15,829 bases of DNA from Fimbriimonadaceae bacterium. Lineage in GTDB: Bacteria > Armatimonadota > Fimbriimonadia > Fimbriimonadales > Fimbriimonadaceae. The notes below the pieces were generated by a model, which was not told the origin of the DNA, did not search any database, and saw only the letters and a program-made list of their open reading frames with translations. Position numbers and translations under genes: made by a program. Of the stretch, positions 6,712 to 14,744 are shown piece by piece. The stretch lies in assembly GCA_014380605.1 (NCBI GenBank), contig JACMJO010000416.1, forward strand, positions 1 through 15,829. Reading direction: 5' to 3'. How positions within the stretch are numbered: the stretch's first letter is position 1; each line of letters opens with the position of its first letter.

Positions 6712-7548
6712 ATGGAAACCAAGGACGAGCTCATCACCGTGATTCGACCCATCACCCGATGGGAGGTGCTGAACGTCAAGCAGATATTGGCCTTTCGCGA
6801 TTTGCTGCTGGCTCTCGGGATTCGAGACATTAAACTTCGCTATCGCCAGACCCTCCTCGGAATTGCCTGGGTCGTTTTACAGCCGCTAATCACTTCGGTC
6901 ATTTTTGGATTTGTGTTTGGCGAGATTGCCAAACTTAAAGCGCCGAACGGACTTCCCTATTTCCTGTTCTCATACGCAGGAATGTTAGGTTGGAACGTCT
7001 TTGCGGGCACGATCACAAAGTCTGCGGGTTCGCTGGTTCAGAACAGCGCGCTCGTTTCCAAGGTCTACTTCCCTAAAACGATTGTGCCACTGTCGTCGAT
7101 GTTCTCTACCTTCGTGGACTTTGGGGTTGCGCTGGCCATGTTCTTCATCCTCCTACCAATCTTTGGGGTCGGAATAACATTGCCAATCCTTCTTACCCCC
7201 ATTTGGGTGTTGCTCCTTTTGATGGCGGCCCTCGGGTTGGGTCTGTATTGCAGCGCCTTAATGGTCACCTACCGCGATGTCCAATACATATTGCCCGTGG
7301 CGGTCACATTTCTCCTCTATGCATCCCCCGTCCCTTACGCCTTGGACATGGTTCCAGAGAAACTTCAGTGGATCATCGCGGCAAATCCGCTTACGGGTGT
7401 GCTGGAAGGAATGAGGTGGTCGCTACTCGGGACATCGGCGCCAAATCCGCTTGCCCTGACATATAGCGTCGTCATGATTCTCTGCACCTTCGTCTTGGGA
7501 GCCTTGTTGTTTGGCCGAGCAGAGAGGAGGTTCGCCGATGTCATCTAG
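6712..7548 (+). CDS. wzm: Polysaccharide ABC transporter permease
   Basis: A 278-residue inner-membrane permease of the ABC-2 (Wzm/KpsM/TagG) type with about six membrane spans. It forms the channel through which lipid-linked or growing polysaccharide crosses the inner membrane. The cytoplasmic N-terminus reads RDLLLALGIRDIKLRYRQTLLG, the hallmark of this family, preceded by the common TVIRPITRWEVLNV lead-in, so the ATG at 6712 gives a full-length protein. It begins 3 bases after the ugd stop with no evident ribosome binding site, which suggests translation by coupling. Its 3' end overlaps wzt by 11 bases. Confidence 0.92.
   Translation: METKDELITVIRPITRWEVLNVKQILAFRDLLLALGIRDIKLRYRQTLLGIAWVVLQPLITSVIFGFVFGEIAKLKAPNGLPYFLFSYAGMLGWNVFAGTITKSAGSLVQNSALVSKVYFPKTIVPLSSMFSTFVDFGVALAMFFILLPIFGVGITLPILLTPIWVLLLLMAALGLGLYCSALMVTYRDVQYILPVAVTFLLYASPVPYALDMVPEKLQWIIAANPLTGVLEGMRWSLLGTSAPNPLALTYSVVMILCTFVLGALLFGRAERRFADVI
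7523..7530 (+). promoter_or_regulatory. Strong ribosome binding site for wzt
   Basis: AGAGGAGG sits 7 bases before the ATG at 7538, inside the end of wzm. It fixes the wzt start at 7538 rather than at the earlier TTG at 7511. Confidence 0.75.
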
Positions 7549-8764
7549 CGAACTAGCGATCCAAGCAAAGAATGTTGCCAAGAGTTATCGGATCATCCAT
7601 GAGGAAAAAGCGACGACGCTTGGAGAATCCCTTGTTCAAAAGGTCCGCCGAGGCAAGACAAGATCAGTCGCAGAGACGTTTTGGGCCCTGAAGGACATCA
7701 ACCTCGAGATCAAAAAGGGGGAGGTTGTGGGAATCATTGGGCGAAATGGCGCAGGCAAGTCCACACTCCTTAAGCTCCTCAGCCGAATTACGGCACCAAC
7801 GACTGGGGAAATAACGATCCGAGGGCGTGTTGGATCTTTGCTCGAAGTTGGCACCGGTTTTCATCCTGAGCTTACTGGGCGTGAGAACGTCTACCTCAAT
7901 GGAGCAATTCTCGGGATGTCGCGCAAGGAGATCGACGACCGATTCGATGCTATCGTGGATTTCTCCGGGGTCGAACAATTCCTTGACACACCCGTCAAGA
8001 GATATTCGAGCGGGATGTATATTCGCTTGGCCTTCGCTGTAGCTGCCCATCTTGAGCCTGAAATCATGATCGTCGACGAAGTGCTGGCCGTTGGGGACGC
8101 CGAGTTCCAGAAGAAATGCCTTCAAAAGATGCAGGATGTCGCCACGAGCGGCAGAACTGTGCTGTTTGTCAGCCACAACATGGCATCCATCGCTACGTTG
8201 TGCAAGCGGGTGATCCTTCTTGATAAAGGCACGATTCGGGCGTATGGCCCCACTGAGGAGATCATCGATCAATATTCCTCAATGGTTGAGAGCGAGGCGA
8301 TCGATCTCTCCGACTATAAACGTAGAGTCGGCACAGGCGACGTCCGATTCTCCGAGGCAAGTCCAGTTAAGCCGGTGTTCGATGTCGGCGAGGACAAGGT
8401 TTTTCGGCTCAGGATCGACCGCCATAGACCCAATACTGGTGAATTTAAAATCATGATCGGCGTGCATTCCGATTGGGGTGGCTGCACAGTTTGTTGGATC
8501 GAGTCTTCATTCGACCAATTGCTTTTCGATACATCGTCTTCGATGACGGTTGATGTCAGCCTCCGCAATCTTTGGCTAAAGCCTGGCAAATATTCGATGC
8601 TTGCCTTTGCAAAATTTGGGGATGACCTGATGGACGCTGCCAACCCAGCCTGTCGCTTTGAAGTAAACGATCTGTTTCCCTACAAACAGCCGGCCGTCGA
8701 TACCACCGAGCTATATGGGCTTGTGGTCTGCCCGTTCGAGTTCAAGGTCGTAGAATCGGCCTAA
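7538..8764 (+). CDS. wzt: Polysaccharide ABC transporter ATPase with C-terminal chain-recognition domain
   Basis: 408 residues. The first ~250 form the ATPase partner of Wzm. Walker A is GRNGAGKST (68-76), LLEVGTGFHPELTGRENVYLNG (101-122) is the stretch typical of polysaccharide exporters, the ABC signature is YSSGMYIRLA (156-165), Walker B is IMIVDE (176-181), and the switch histidine is H213. Residues from about 265 onward make a separate beta-rich domain (SDYKRRVGTGDVRF then GEDKVFRLRI and SMTVDVSLRNLWLKPGKYSM), matching the Wzt C-terminal carbohydrate-binding domain. In studied Wzt proteins (E. coli O8/O9a) this domain binds the modified non-reducing end of the finished chain before export. 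The gene overlaps wzm by 11 bases and its 3' end overlaps the convergent GT2 gene by 23 bases. Confidence 0.92.
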   Translation: MSSSELAIQAKNVAKSYRIIHEEKATTLGESLVQKVRRGKTRSVAETFWALKDINLEIKKGEVVGIIGRNGAGKSTLLKLLSRITAPTTGEITIRGRVGSLLEVGTGFHPELTGRENVYLNGAILGMSRKEIDDRFDAIVDFSGVEQFLDTPVKRYSSGMYIRLAFAVAAHLEPEIMIVDEVLAVGDAEFQKKCLQKMQDVATSGRTVLFVSHNMASIATLCKRVILLDKGTIRAYGPTEEIIDQYSSMVESEAIDLSDYKRRVGTGDVRFSEASPVKPVFDVGEDKVFRLRIDRHRPNTGEFKIMIGVHSDWGGCTVCWIESSFDQLLFDTSSSMTVDVSLRNLWLKPGKYSMLAFAKFGDDLMDAANPACRFEVNDLFPYKQPAVDTTELYGLVVCPFEFKVVESA

Positions 8765-9680
8765 GGCCACGCTTTTCGTATCGACGAGGGCACTTCATTT
8801 CTTCAGCTAGCTGGTTCCAATAACCGTTCGACACATGGTAATTGAGTTCAAATGGCTCTGCTCCAAGCTCGCTTGGAGCAGAGCCATTGGCTTGGCGGCG
8901 ACGATATCCGAGTTTTGCCCGAAGCTTCGACCAAACAGAGCTCACGACCTCGTCGTGGCCCCAGTGGTACGCGATATAGGCGAGGCTTCTTCCTTGGGCG
9001 TATGCCGCCTTCAGAAGGTTTTTCCGCTCCAATCTATCAGGCCGAAAGTGGTGTTCGACAATGCTGGCCGAGGCACGAAGCATCTTCACGCCTGCTTGCA
9101 ATATCTGGTCGCTAAACAGGACGTCGTCGCAAAACCCTAGTCTCCCGGGACCTATGTTTGGGTCGAACCCGGGCACCTTGTCAAGGACGGCACGACTAAA
9201 CGCCATGTTCGCTCCTGTGAGACCCACTTCCCCACGCGCCTCAGCGGGCCGGGTTGAAGCGAACATCGTCTCATGCTTCGGCGTCATCCACGGTTTCTGT
9301 AAATGGGGGGCAAGTGAGATGCAGCCAGCTACCGCATCGGCGCCGAGTTCGAATGGCTCCAGTAAGGCCGCCAGCCAGTCTGATCGAAAGCGCAGATCAT
9401 CGTCCACAAAGCACAGGACTTCCCCTTTTGCCTCGGCCAATCCGCGATTTCTTGCGTTAGACTGTCCCGCATTTGGTTCAAGGATCCAGTGTGGCGTCGC
9501 CCAATCGAATTGCGAGTCCTTCACAATCTCCTGCGTCGCGTCGGAGGACCCATTGTCGATGACGATAACTTCCGCTTCGATTCCCTTAGGTACGCTGATT
9601 GTGGCGAGAGACTGAAGTGTGGCCCTCAAATCCGGAGCGCGGTCGCGAGTGCAAAGAAGAATCGACACCGCCATCCCCAT
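8742..9680 (-). CDS. Family 2 glycosyltransferase
   Basis: A 312-residue GT-A-fold glycosyltransferase, probably adding one sugar to the lipid-linked repeat in the cytoplasm. VSILLCTRDRAPDLRATLQSL opens the fold. VIDNGSSDATQEIV (40-53) and NAGQSNARNRGLAEA are standard GT2 segments, and the metal-binding acids are DDD at 93-95 in CFVDDDLRF. GFCDDVLFSDQIL (about 182-194) supplies the likely catalytic acid region. Donor and linkage cannot be told. The ATG at 9680 is used here; a second ATG at 9674 is equally possible and neither has a strong ribosome binding site. The C-terminal part (residues about 265-277) is encoded by a 38-bp perfect inverted repeat. Residues beyond 250 look non-catalytic. 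Confidence 0.85.
   Translation of the reverse strand: MGMAVSILLCTRDRAPDLRATLQSLATISVPKGIEAEVIVIDNGSSDATQEIVKDSQFDWATPHWILEPNAGQSNARNRGLAEAKGEVLCFVDDDLRFRSDWLAALLEPFELGADAVAGCISLAPHLQKPWMTPKHETMFASTRPAEARGEVGLTGANMAFSRAVLDKVPGFDPNIGPGRLGFCDDVLFSDQILQAGVKMLRASASIVEHHFRPDRLERKNLLKAAYAQGRSLAYIAYHWGHDEVVSSVWSKLRAKLGYRRRQANGSAPSELGAEPFELNYHVSNGYWNQLAEEMKCPRRYEKRGLRPILRP
8851..8888. repeat. Perfect inverted repeat, 18-bp arms with 2-base centre
   Basis: AATGGCTCTGCTCCAAGC (8851-8868), TC, then its exact reverse complement (8871-8888). It lies inside the GT2 gene near its 3' end and 87 bases beyond the stop of the convergent wzt. Transcripts of both strands would fold it into a very stable hairpin. 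No T-run follows either arm, so it is not a standard intrinsic terminator. Confidence 0.85.
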
Positions 9681-9731
9681 CGCTGAAACTTACCCTGAAA
9701 TGATCGGTTGCAAAGAAAGGAACGAGTGCAC

Positions 9732-10778
9732 GTGAGCTTAGATGGTTGGCGCCTCATTGCGATCACGCTCGACTATCCGCATCACGCATCGGGCTCAGGT
9801 TATGGACAGCTCGCCCGCCAGATCGAATTCGATTCCATCGTGACTCCGCCTACCGGCGTCATCGCGAAAGGATATGACCGATGGGTTCGTCTCTGCCAGG
9901 CTAACCGAATGATTAGCCGAATAACTCGCCGTCGAACCGCGACCGAAGTTCGCTATCTGCTTAAGCACTTCTTCAGGGGTCGTCGCATCGTGCATGTGTT
10001 CTATGGGGAGCATCATAGCTGGCTGCTCAGGGCAATTAGAAAAGGCAGATCAGAGCGTAGAGTGATGACCATCCACTTACCTCCGTCGCTTTGGCACGTT
10101 TCGTTCAAACCTGGGCAATTGAACAAATTCGACGGGGTTATCCTCATGTCGGAAAGCCAAATGCAGCCACTTCGAAATCAACTCAAGTACCAAGGGAAAG
10201 TCGAAGTCATCCCTCATGGCGTTGATACAATGAGATTCAGTTTCGTCAAGCGTCAAGTGCCGACGGACACGATTCAGTGCATTACGGTCGGGAACTTTCT
10301 TCGCGACTACGAAGCCCTTGCTCGCGTCGCGAAGGCGGCGGAAGGGAAACCTATCAAGTTCCATGTGGTCGCAAACCCCGAGGCGGCAAAGCCCCTGACG
10401 AGCTTGACAAACGTCGAGCTGCACTACGGAATCAGTGATGCTCGGCTGCTGGAGCTTTACCAATCTTCGCATCTGGCTGTTTTCACAATGCAGGACTGCA
10501 CGGCTAACAACGCCATCTTGGAAGCGATGGCCACGGGTCTGCCGATTCTGGCCAATGGCGTGGGCGGGATCCACACTTATGTTAAGGGCGAGGTACTGAC
10601 GGTCATCGATGTCGACGACCCGGCAGGTTCTGTAGCCAAGATTCTTGACTTGACATCCGATCCGTCTCGATACGAAGCCATTTCGGCTTCTGCAAGGGAG
10701 CAATCCGAGGATTTTTCGTGGTCGACGATCGTGGAGCGGGTCCGTCGCTTCTATTCAGAGGCCGTCCATGGTGAATGA
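9732..10778 (+). CDS. Family 4 glycosyltransferase
   Basis: A GT-B-fold glycosyltransferase of 348 residues from the GTG at 9732. The N-terminal half starts WRLIAITLDYPHHASGSGYGQLARQI, with the glycine-rich acceptor loop. The middle carries VIPHGVDTMRF, the link segment before the donor domain. The C-terminal donor domain has CTANNAILEAMATGLPILANGVGG. In this E-x7-E region the second Glu is present but the first position is Cys, a variant also common in the related TANNALLEAMA subgroup. The frame is open to a TTG at 9708 and has a GTG at 9726. The GTG at 9732 is favoured because AAGGAA (9717-9722) sits 9 bases upstream. The gene ends in an ATGA overlap with the next GT2. It is divergent from the GT2 at 8742-9680 across about 50 bases. 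Donor sugar unknown. Confidence 0.83.
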   Translation: MSLDGWRLIAITLDYPHHASGSGYGQLARQIEFDSIVTPPTGVIAKGYDRWVRLCQANRMISRITRRRTATEVRYLLKHFFRGRRIVHVFYGEHHSWLLRAIRKGRSERRVMTIHLPPSLWHVSFKPGQLNKFDGVILMSESQMQPLRNQLKYQGKVEVIPHGVDTMRFSFVKRQVPTDTIQCITVGNFLRDYEALARVAKAAEGKPIKFHVVANPEAAKPLTSLTNVELHYGISDARLLELYQSSHLAVFTMQDCTANNAILEAMATGLPILANGVGGIHTYVKGEVLTVIDVDDPAGSVAKILDLTSDPSRYEAISASAREQSEDFSWSTIVERVRRFYSEAVHGE

Positions 10779-11701
10779 GCATGCAACTTACGGATAACCC
10801 CTTCCTGTCGGTGATCATTCCTTGCTACAAAACAGCATCGACCATGCGCCTTGCCATCGATTCGGCCCTGGATCAGGACGGCCCTGTCGAGGTGATCGTG
10901 GTAAACGATGGTTCGCCGGACGACACGTCGGAAATTGCCGCCGAATATGGGCAACGAATCGTCTACCTGGAACAACCAAATAGAGGGGTAGCGGCGGCTC
11001 GAAACCTTGGACTGAAGCATGCTCGTGGCTGGTTCGTGCAGTTCCTGGACGCGGACGACAAGTTGCTGCCGGGCATGGCAAGCGCTTTCAAGAAATTTGC
11101 TGACTCCAATGCGTCGCTCGACGTCTTGTTTTCCGACATCCTGATCGGGGACGATGATCTCGAGACTACGAAGCCATTTGACATCGTCTTCGAACAAGCC
11201 AACCCAATCAAGGAGATGTTGCTTCGCTGTTGTCTCACGACTCAGGGGACGATCGCCAAAACTCAAGCGGTCCAAGATATCGCCGGACTTGATGATCATC
11301 TCGCGGGAGTGGACGATTGGGATCTATGGCTTCGCCTTGCGGCCTCTGGGGCGTCGTTCGCCAAGGTTCCAGGCATGCACTCTATCTGGCGATTTCGCAC
11401 GGGCTCGCAGTCCAAGCAGTTCGTCAGAAGTTGGAACTTGCACCAGGCATTTTTCGAGAAGCACAAAGCCCTTTACACGGAACACCTCAGCGAGAAAGAG
11501 ATGCAGGGGCTGATCGATCATGTTTTGGATCGCGATCTGCCCCACCTCTACGGCAACGATCTGTCGGACGGTTGGCTCGCACGGCGGCTGAACAGAACTC
11601 GTAAAGCGTTCAAGGCATCCCGACAGTCGAGGGGCTTGCTGCGATATCTGTTGAAACGAAGCCTGGGCAATTTCAAGCGACGATTCAGCCAGACGTCTTG
11701 A
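10775..11701 (+). CDS. Family 2 glycosyltransferase
   Basis: 308 residues, GT-A fold. LSVIIPCYKTASTMRLAIDSAL (11-32) and VNDGSPDDTSEIA (43-55) are textbook GT2 segments. RGVAAARNLGLKHARG follows, then the metal-binding DAD at 92-94 in FLDADDKLLPG. GVDDWDLWLRLAASG (about 180) is the acceptor/base motif common in O-antigen GT2 enzymes. The last ~80 residues are strongly basic (RRLNRTRKAFKASRQ, LLKRSLGNFKRRF), consistent with a membrane-surface association. The ATG at 10775 overlaps the GT4 stop as ATGA; an in-frame ATG at 10781 is an alternative. The 3' end overlaps the convergent GT2 by 17 bases. Substrates unknown. Confidence 0.87.
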   Translation: MSMQLTDNPFLSVIIPCYKTASTMRLAIDSALDQDGPVEVIVVNDGSPDDTSEIAAEYGQRIVYLEQPNRGVAAARNLGLKHARGWFVQFLDADDKLLPGMASAFKKFADSNASLDVLFSDILIGDDDLETTKPFDIVFEQANPIKEMLLRCCLTTQGTIAKTQAVQDIAGLDDHLAGVDDWDLWLRLAASGASFAKVPGMHSIWRFRTGSQSKQFVRSWNLHQAFFEKHKALYTEHLSEKEMQGLIDHVLDRDLPHLYGNDLSDGWLARRLNRTRKAFKASRQSRGLLRYLLKRSLGNFKRRFSQTS

Positions 11702-12590
11702 CGAGCACATCTTCTTTGACCGAAAACTCGCGATCTAGTCGGGCGAAGACTGCTTTGCACTTTCGATACATCTTCAGATGTACTGGATATTGATGGCCTA
11801 GGGTGAGTCTTGACAGGAGAACCTTCTTGGGTCCGTAGGGGCAAATGCGGTCGGCCATCGCAATCAACTTGGGATCGCCAATCTGCCGAGCTTTCCACAT
11901 CACCACCGCATTCCCGATCCTGCCATTTTCCGTGTCGTCGGCAGGTCTGGTGCGGGCGCCGTATTCGTGAAAAACCACCATTCGTGCCGTCGCACGCCCT
12001 ACAAAGCCTTTGGAGATCGCTCTGAAGACATAGTCGCACTCTTCGCCAGCCGGCCATTCTGTCCCGGCTCCCAAGTAAGGATCAAACAGCCCGACAGAGT
12101 TCAACAGGTCCTTCCTAAAGGCCAAGCAAGCTCCCATGAACTCCGCTTCCAGCATTGCTGTCCGTGCATTGATCTCGACCTGATGACCAATATAAACGCC
12201 CGGGACGTCTTGGGTCACCGGATCATAATCCAAAGGGCGAATGCATGTGCCCGCCAGGAAGGAGGCTTCCGGATATTGGCCGATGACTTTATGGAACTGA
12301 TCGACTAAGTCAAGCGACACCACACAGTCGTCATCGGTGAAGAAGACCCAATCCGTCGTGAGTTGCTTAACAACCTCATTGCGAGCCTTAGATAACCCCT
12401 TTGCATCTTGATCGACCACAATGAAGGAATGAGGGTAGCCAGCTTCTGCAACCGCCCTCCGAGCCTTGCTTTGGCCAGACTGGTCGACGATCAACAATTG
12501 ATCGGGAGGGCGGCTTTGGTTTGCCAAGGACCGGATCGCATGAATTAGGGAATCACGCCCGCCCGTGCAAATGGCAACCGTCAACGTCAA
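11685..12590 (-). CDS. Family 2 glycosyltransferase
   Basis: 301 residues, GT-A fold. LTVAICTGGRDSLIHAIRSL and LLIVDQSGQS (32-41) form the nucleotide-binding front. GLSKARNEVVKQL is followed by the metal-binding DDD at 86-88 in FFTDDDCVV. GAGTEWPAGEECDYVFRAI (about 178-196) carries the probable catalytic acids. It starts at TTG 12590, overlapping the stop of the upstream HlpA-like gene as TTGA, with GAAGGA (12605-12600) 9 bases upstream; a second in-frame TTG at 12584 is possible. The two minus-strand genes form a coupled pair. Donor and acceptor cannot be inferred. Confidence 0.86.
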   Translation of the reverse strand: MTLTVAICTGGRDSLIHAIRSLANQSRPPDQLLIVDQSGQSKARRAVAEAGYPHSFIVVDQDAKGLSKARNEVVKQLTTDWVFFTDDDCVVSLDLVDQFHKVIGQYPEASFLAGTCIRPLDYDPVTQDVPGVYIGHQVEINARTAMLEAEFMGACLAFRKDLLNSVGLFDPYLGAGTEWPAGEECDYVFRAISKGFVGRATARMVVFHEYGARTRPADDTENGRIGNAVVMWKARQIGDPKLIAMADRICPYGPKKVLLSRLTLGHQYPVHLKMYRKCKAVFARLDREFSVKEDVLVKTSG

Positions 12591-13513
12591 GGTTCACTAT
12601 CCTTCGCAAGTATGCGACCTAACCGATTCATCACCTTCCGCCGTAGCGGCTTGGCAAACATGAGTTCCTCGGTGAACTGATCGGCCGTCTCGTCAGGCAC
12701 AAAGAAAATCGGGTGTTTCAATGGAAACCCCATGGGGAAAGTCTGCATGCCCATTTCGGGATTTCTGTTCGCGGTATTCGTGCTCTCGGCACCCCATCCG
12801 ATGTTCGAGATCAGGTTCTTTGCGGGCACGATGCTCATGCGGTTGTTGATCATCTGGCTAAAGAAGAACTGATAGTCGTAGGCGTTCAATGTCTCGTCAT
12901 GCGTCAAGTCGAAGACCATAGTCCAGTATTTCAATGATCGACGATTCGGGAATACTCGGTGCAATCTGCCCTCGTCCCTAAACTTTGGCCACTGGCGGAT
13001 GTGAAAGTCGTAGTCTTTCCAAACTCGGCGCCAACTTGCCCAGCCCCAGACGAACAAATACTTGGTGAAGTAATAGCTAGCTTCGAAATCCTGACTGCCG
13101 AGCAGATAGTTGGTTCCGGCGATCGTGGCAATCCGATCATCGTTACGGTACTTATCCAACATCTCGGATGCGAATCTGAAGAAGGTTGGATCTGGTACGC
13201 AGTCGTCTTCTAGAACGATGCCCTCTTCCTCTTGCTCGAAGAACCAGTCGAGACCAGTTTTGATTGCGGTCTTGCAACCCAAATTAGAGTCTCTGAAGAG
13301 TGTTTTGACCTCACAGGGCCAATCCACCAATTGAGCGATTTTTCGGGTTTCGCTGGTCGAGTCGATATCGTCGGGCCGACCGGGCCTTGGTCCGTCGGCG
13401 GCAATGTAGAGTCGCTTAGGCTTTGCTTCTCGAATACGCTGAAAGACCTGGCGCGTTTGCTCCGGCCGGTTGAACACGATCATCATCACGGCGGTTTCAG
13501 TCGGATCGATCAT
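12587..13513 (-). CDS. HlpA-like GT-A nucleotide-diphospho-sugar transferase
   Basis: 308 residues. The pattern MIVFNRPEQTRQVFQRIREAKPKRLYIAADGPR (11-43), then VDWPCEVKTLFRDSNLGC, then GIVLEDDCVPDPTFF (98-112) matches a family found in polysaccharide loci and often labelled hemolytic protein HlpA-like or nucleotide-diphospho-sugar transferase. The fold is GT-A, with EDD (102-104) as the metal-binding acids. It most likely transfers a sugar; the hemolysin label is historical and not supported by anything here. WGWASWRRVWKDYDF is also characteristic. It starts at the ATG at 13513 with only a weak AATAGG upstream. It is the first gene of a pair with the GT2 at 11685-12590 and is divergent from the GT4 at 13545. 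Confidence 0.78.
   Translation of the reverse strand: MIDPTETAVMMIVFNRPEQTRQVFQRIREAKPKRLYIAADGPRPGRPDDIDSTSETRKIAQLVDWPCEVKTLFRDSNLGCKTAIKTGLDWFFEQEEEGIVLEDDCVPDPTFFRFASEMLDKYRNDDRIATIAGTNYLLGSQDFEASYYFTKYLFVWGWASWRRVWKDYDFHIRQWPKFRDEGRLHRVFPNRRSLKYWTMVFDLTHDETLNAYDYQFFFSQMINNRMSIVPAKNLISNIGWGAESTNTANRNPEMGMQTFPMGFPLKHPIFFVPDETADQFTEELMFAKPLRRKVMNRLGRILAKDSEP
12600..12605 (-). promoter_or_regulatory. Ribosome binding site supporting TTG start at 12590
   Basis: GAAGGA on the minus strand lies 9 bases before the TTG at 12590, inside the end of the upstream gene. It is the main support for a TTG start in the TTGA overlap. Confidence 0.6.
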
Positions 13514-13544
13514 AAGACGGGCCTATTGGAAGCTACCAGATTCC

Positions 13545-14744
13545 ATGCCGATACTGGGCATACTGTCGAAAACCCGTAGAGAGTCCTTATCCTTGGCCCG
13601 AGAAATTCGCCGCGTTGCTTACGTCACCGTCCTCGATAGCTCCGATGTGAGCCATTGGTCGGGCATCCTCCTCTACCTCCATGACGCTCTAGCGTCGGTG
13701 TTCCCCGAGGTCGTCCGAATAGGACCGCTAAAGTCGTACCGGGAGCCGATTGGAATTGCCAAGCGATTGGCTTCCTGGACTCGAAAGCAAGACCACCCGC
13801 TCTGGCTCACCAAAGCTTCCGCCAAAGGAATGGCAAGGCAAGTTGAAGCTCGGCTAGAGGAGATCAAACCGGATGCGGTCTTTTGCGTTTGGCATCCACC
13901 TGTGTCTTTTCTGCGAACCCAAGTGCCGGTATTCATGTTTCAAGACTGCCCGTTCGAAATCATCCAGCCGTTGTACGACGGAATGTCGCACTTCACCCCC
14001 GCCATCATGGAGGAGGTCAAGCTTGTGGAGCGGGTAGCCGCCAAACGGTGTACTGGCATCATCGAGACTTCAGATTGGGCCGCCGCCGAGGCAAGGCGTC
14101 TTTGGAGACTTCCCGACGAGAAGGTCGCATCCATTCCGTTCGGCGCAAACGTGGTCTCCAGCGTTACAACCGAGAACGTCGACGAGGTGATACGATCCAG
14201 ATCGTCCGAGCAGTGCAGTCTGCTTTGGCTTGGTAAGGATTGGGAACGAAAAGGTGGCGATATCGCTGTTAGAACCGCTGGCTTGCTCAACCAACGCGGC
14301 ATCAAAACTAAGTTGTTCGTAGTTGGAGCCGACGTTCCTTCGAACTCGAGGGATAGTTTTGTCGAAGCCGTTGGGTTCGTCGATAAAGGCGCGGAGTCCG
14401 GGCGGAAGCAGTTGGAGGACCTGCTCAAGTCTTGCCACGCCTTGATTTTGCCAACGAAAGCCGAGGCCTTCGGGATTGTGTTTTTAGAAGCGGCTGCCTA
14501 CGCCATGCCAAGCCTCGCGCCAAACGTTATGGGAGTCGGAAGCGCCGTCTTGGATGGCAAAACTGGTGCTCTCCTTCCCGCAAATGCGACCGCGGACGCA
14601 TATGCCGACCAGATCGAGTCGTGGTGGAAGGATCGGCCGATGTATGAATCGCTGTGCCGCTCCTCTTTGGAAGCATATCGAGAGACCTTCACTTGGGAAC
14701 AAGTCGCAAGGCGGATTCGAGACTTTATGCTAAGCCGTTCGTGA
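13545..14744 (+). CDS. Family 4 glycosyltransferase
   Basis: A GT-B glycosyltransferase of 399 residues from the ATG at 13545. RRVAYVTVLDSSDVSHWSGILLYLHDAL begins the acceptor domain. ETSDWAAAEA, IPFGANV and LLWLGKDWERKGGDIAVRTAGLL are signatures of a recognisable GT4 subgroup in polysaccharide clusters. The donor-site motif EAFGIVFLEA has both glutamates of E-x7-E. The frame is open back to an ATG at 13470, but that lies inside the divergent gene starting at 13513. The homology begins around residue 16, so a TTG at 13593 with GAGAG nine bases upstream is a serious alternative, giving 383 residues. Donor sugar unknown. The 3' end overlaps the convergent ligase-like gene by 15 bases. Confidence 0.86.
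   Translation: MPILGILSKTRRESLSLAREIRRVAYVTVLDSSDVSHWSGILLYLHDALASVFPEVVRIGPLKSYREPIGIAKRLASWTRKQDHPLWLTKASAKGMARQVEARLEEIKPDAVFCVWHPPVSFLRTQVPVFMFQDCPFEIIQPLYDGMSHFTPAIMEEVKLVERVAAKRCTGIIETSDWAAAEARRLWRLPDEKVASIPFGANVVSSVTTENVDEVIRSRSSEQCSLLWLGKDWERKGGDIAVRTAGLLNQRGIKTKLFVVGADVPSNSRDSFVEAVGFVDKGAESGRKQLEDLLKSCHALILPTKAEAFGIVFLEAAAYAMPSLAPNVMGVGSAVLDGKTGALLPANATADAYADQIESWWKDRPMYESLCRSSLEAYRETFTWEQVARRIRDFMLSRS

Noticed and set aside
6988..6998. Second copy of half the palindrome (GGTTGGAACGT) inside wzm
   Set aside because: Only 11 bases match, it is not symmetric there, and it encodes conserved membrane-protein residues. Most likely chance.
8765..8890. Intrinsic terminator for wzt at the 8851-8888 hairpin
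   Set aside because: The stem is strong but neither strand shows a T-run after it, so it does not meet the usual terminator criteria. It is reported as an inverted repeat instead.
13470..13544. GT4 start at ATG 13470
   Set aside because: It would begin inside the divergent HlpA-like gene (start 13513), leaving no promoter space, and the extra residues do not resemble the family.
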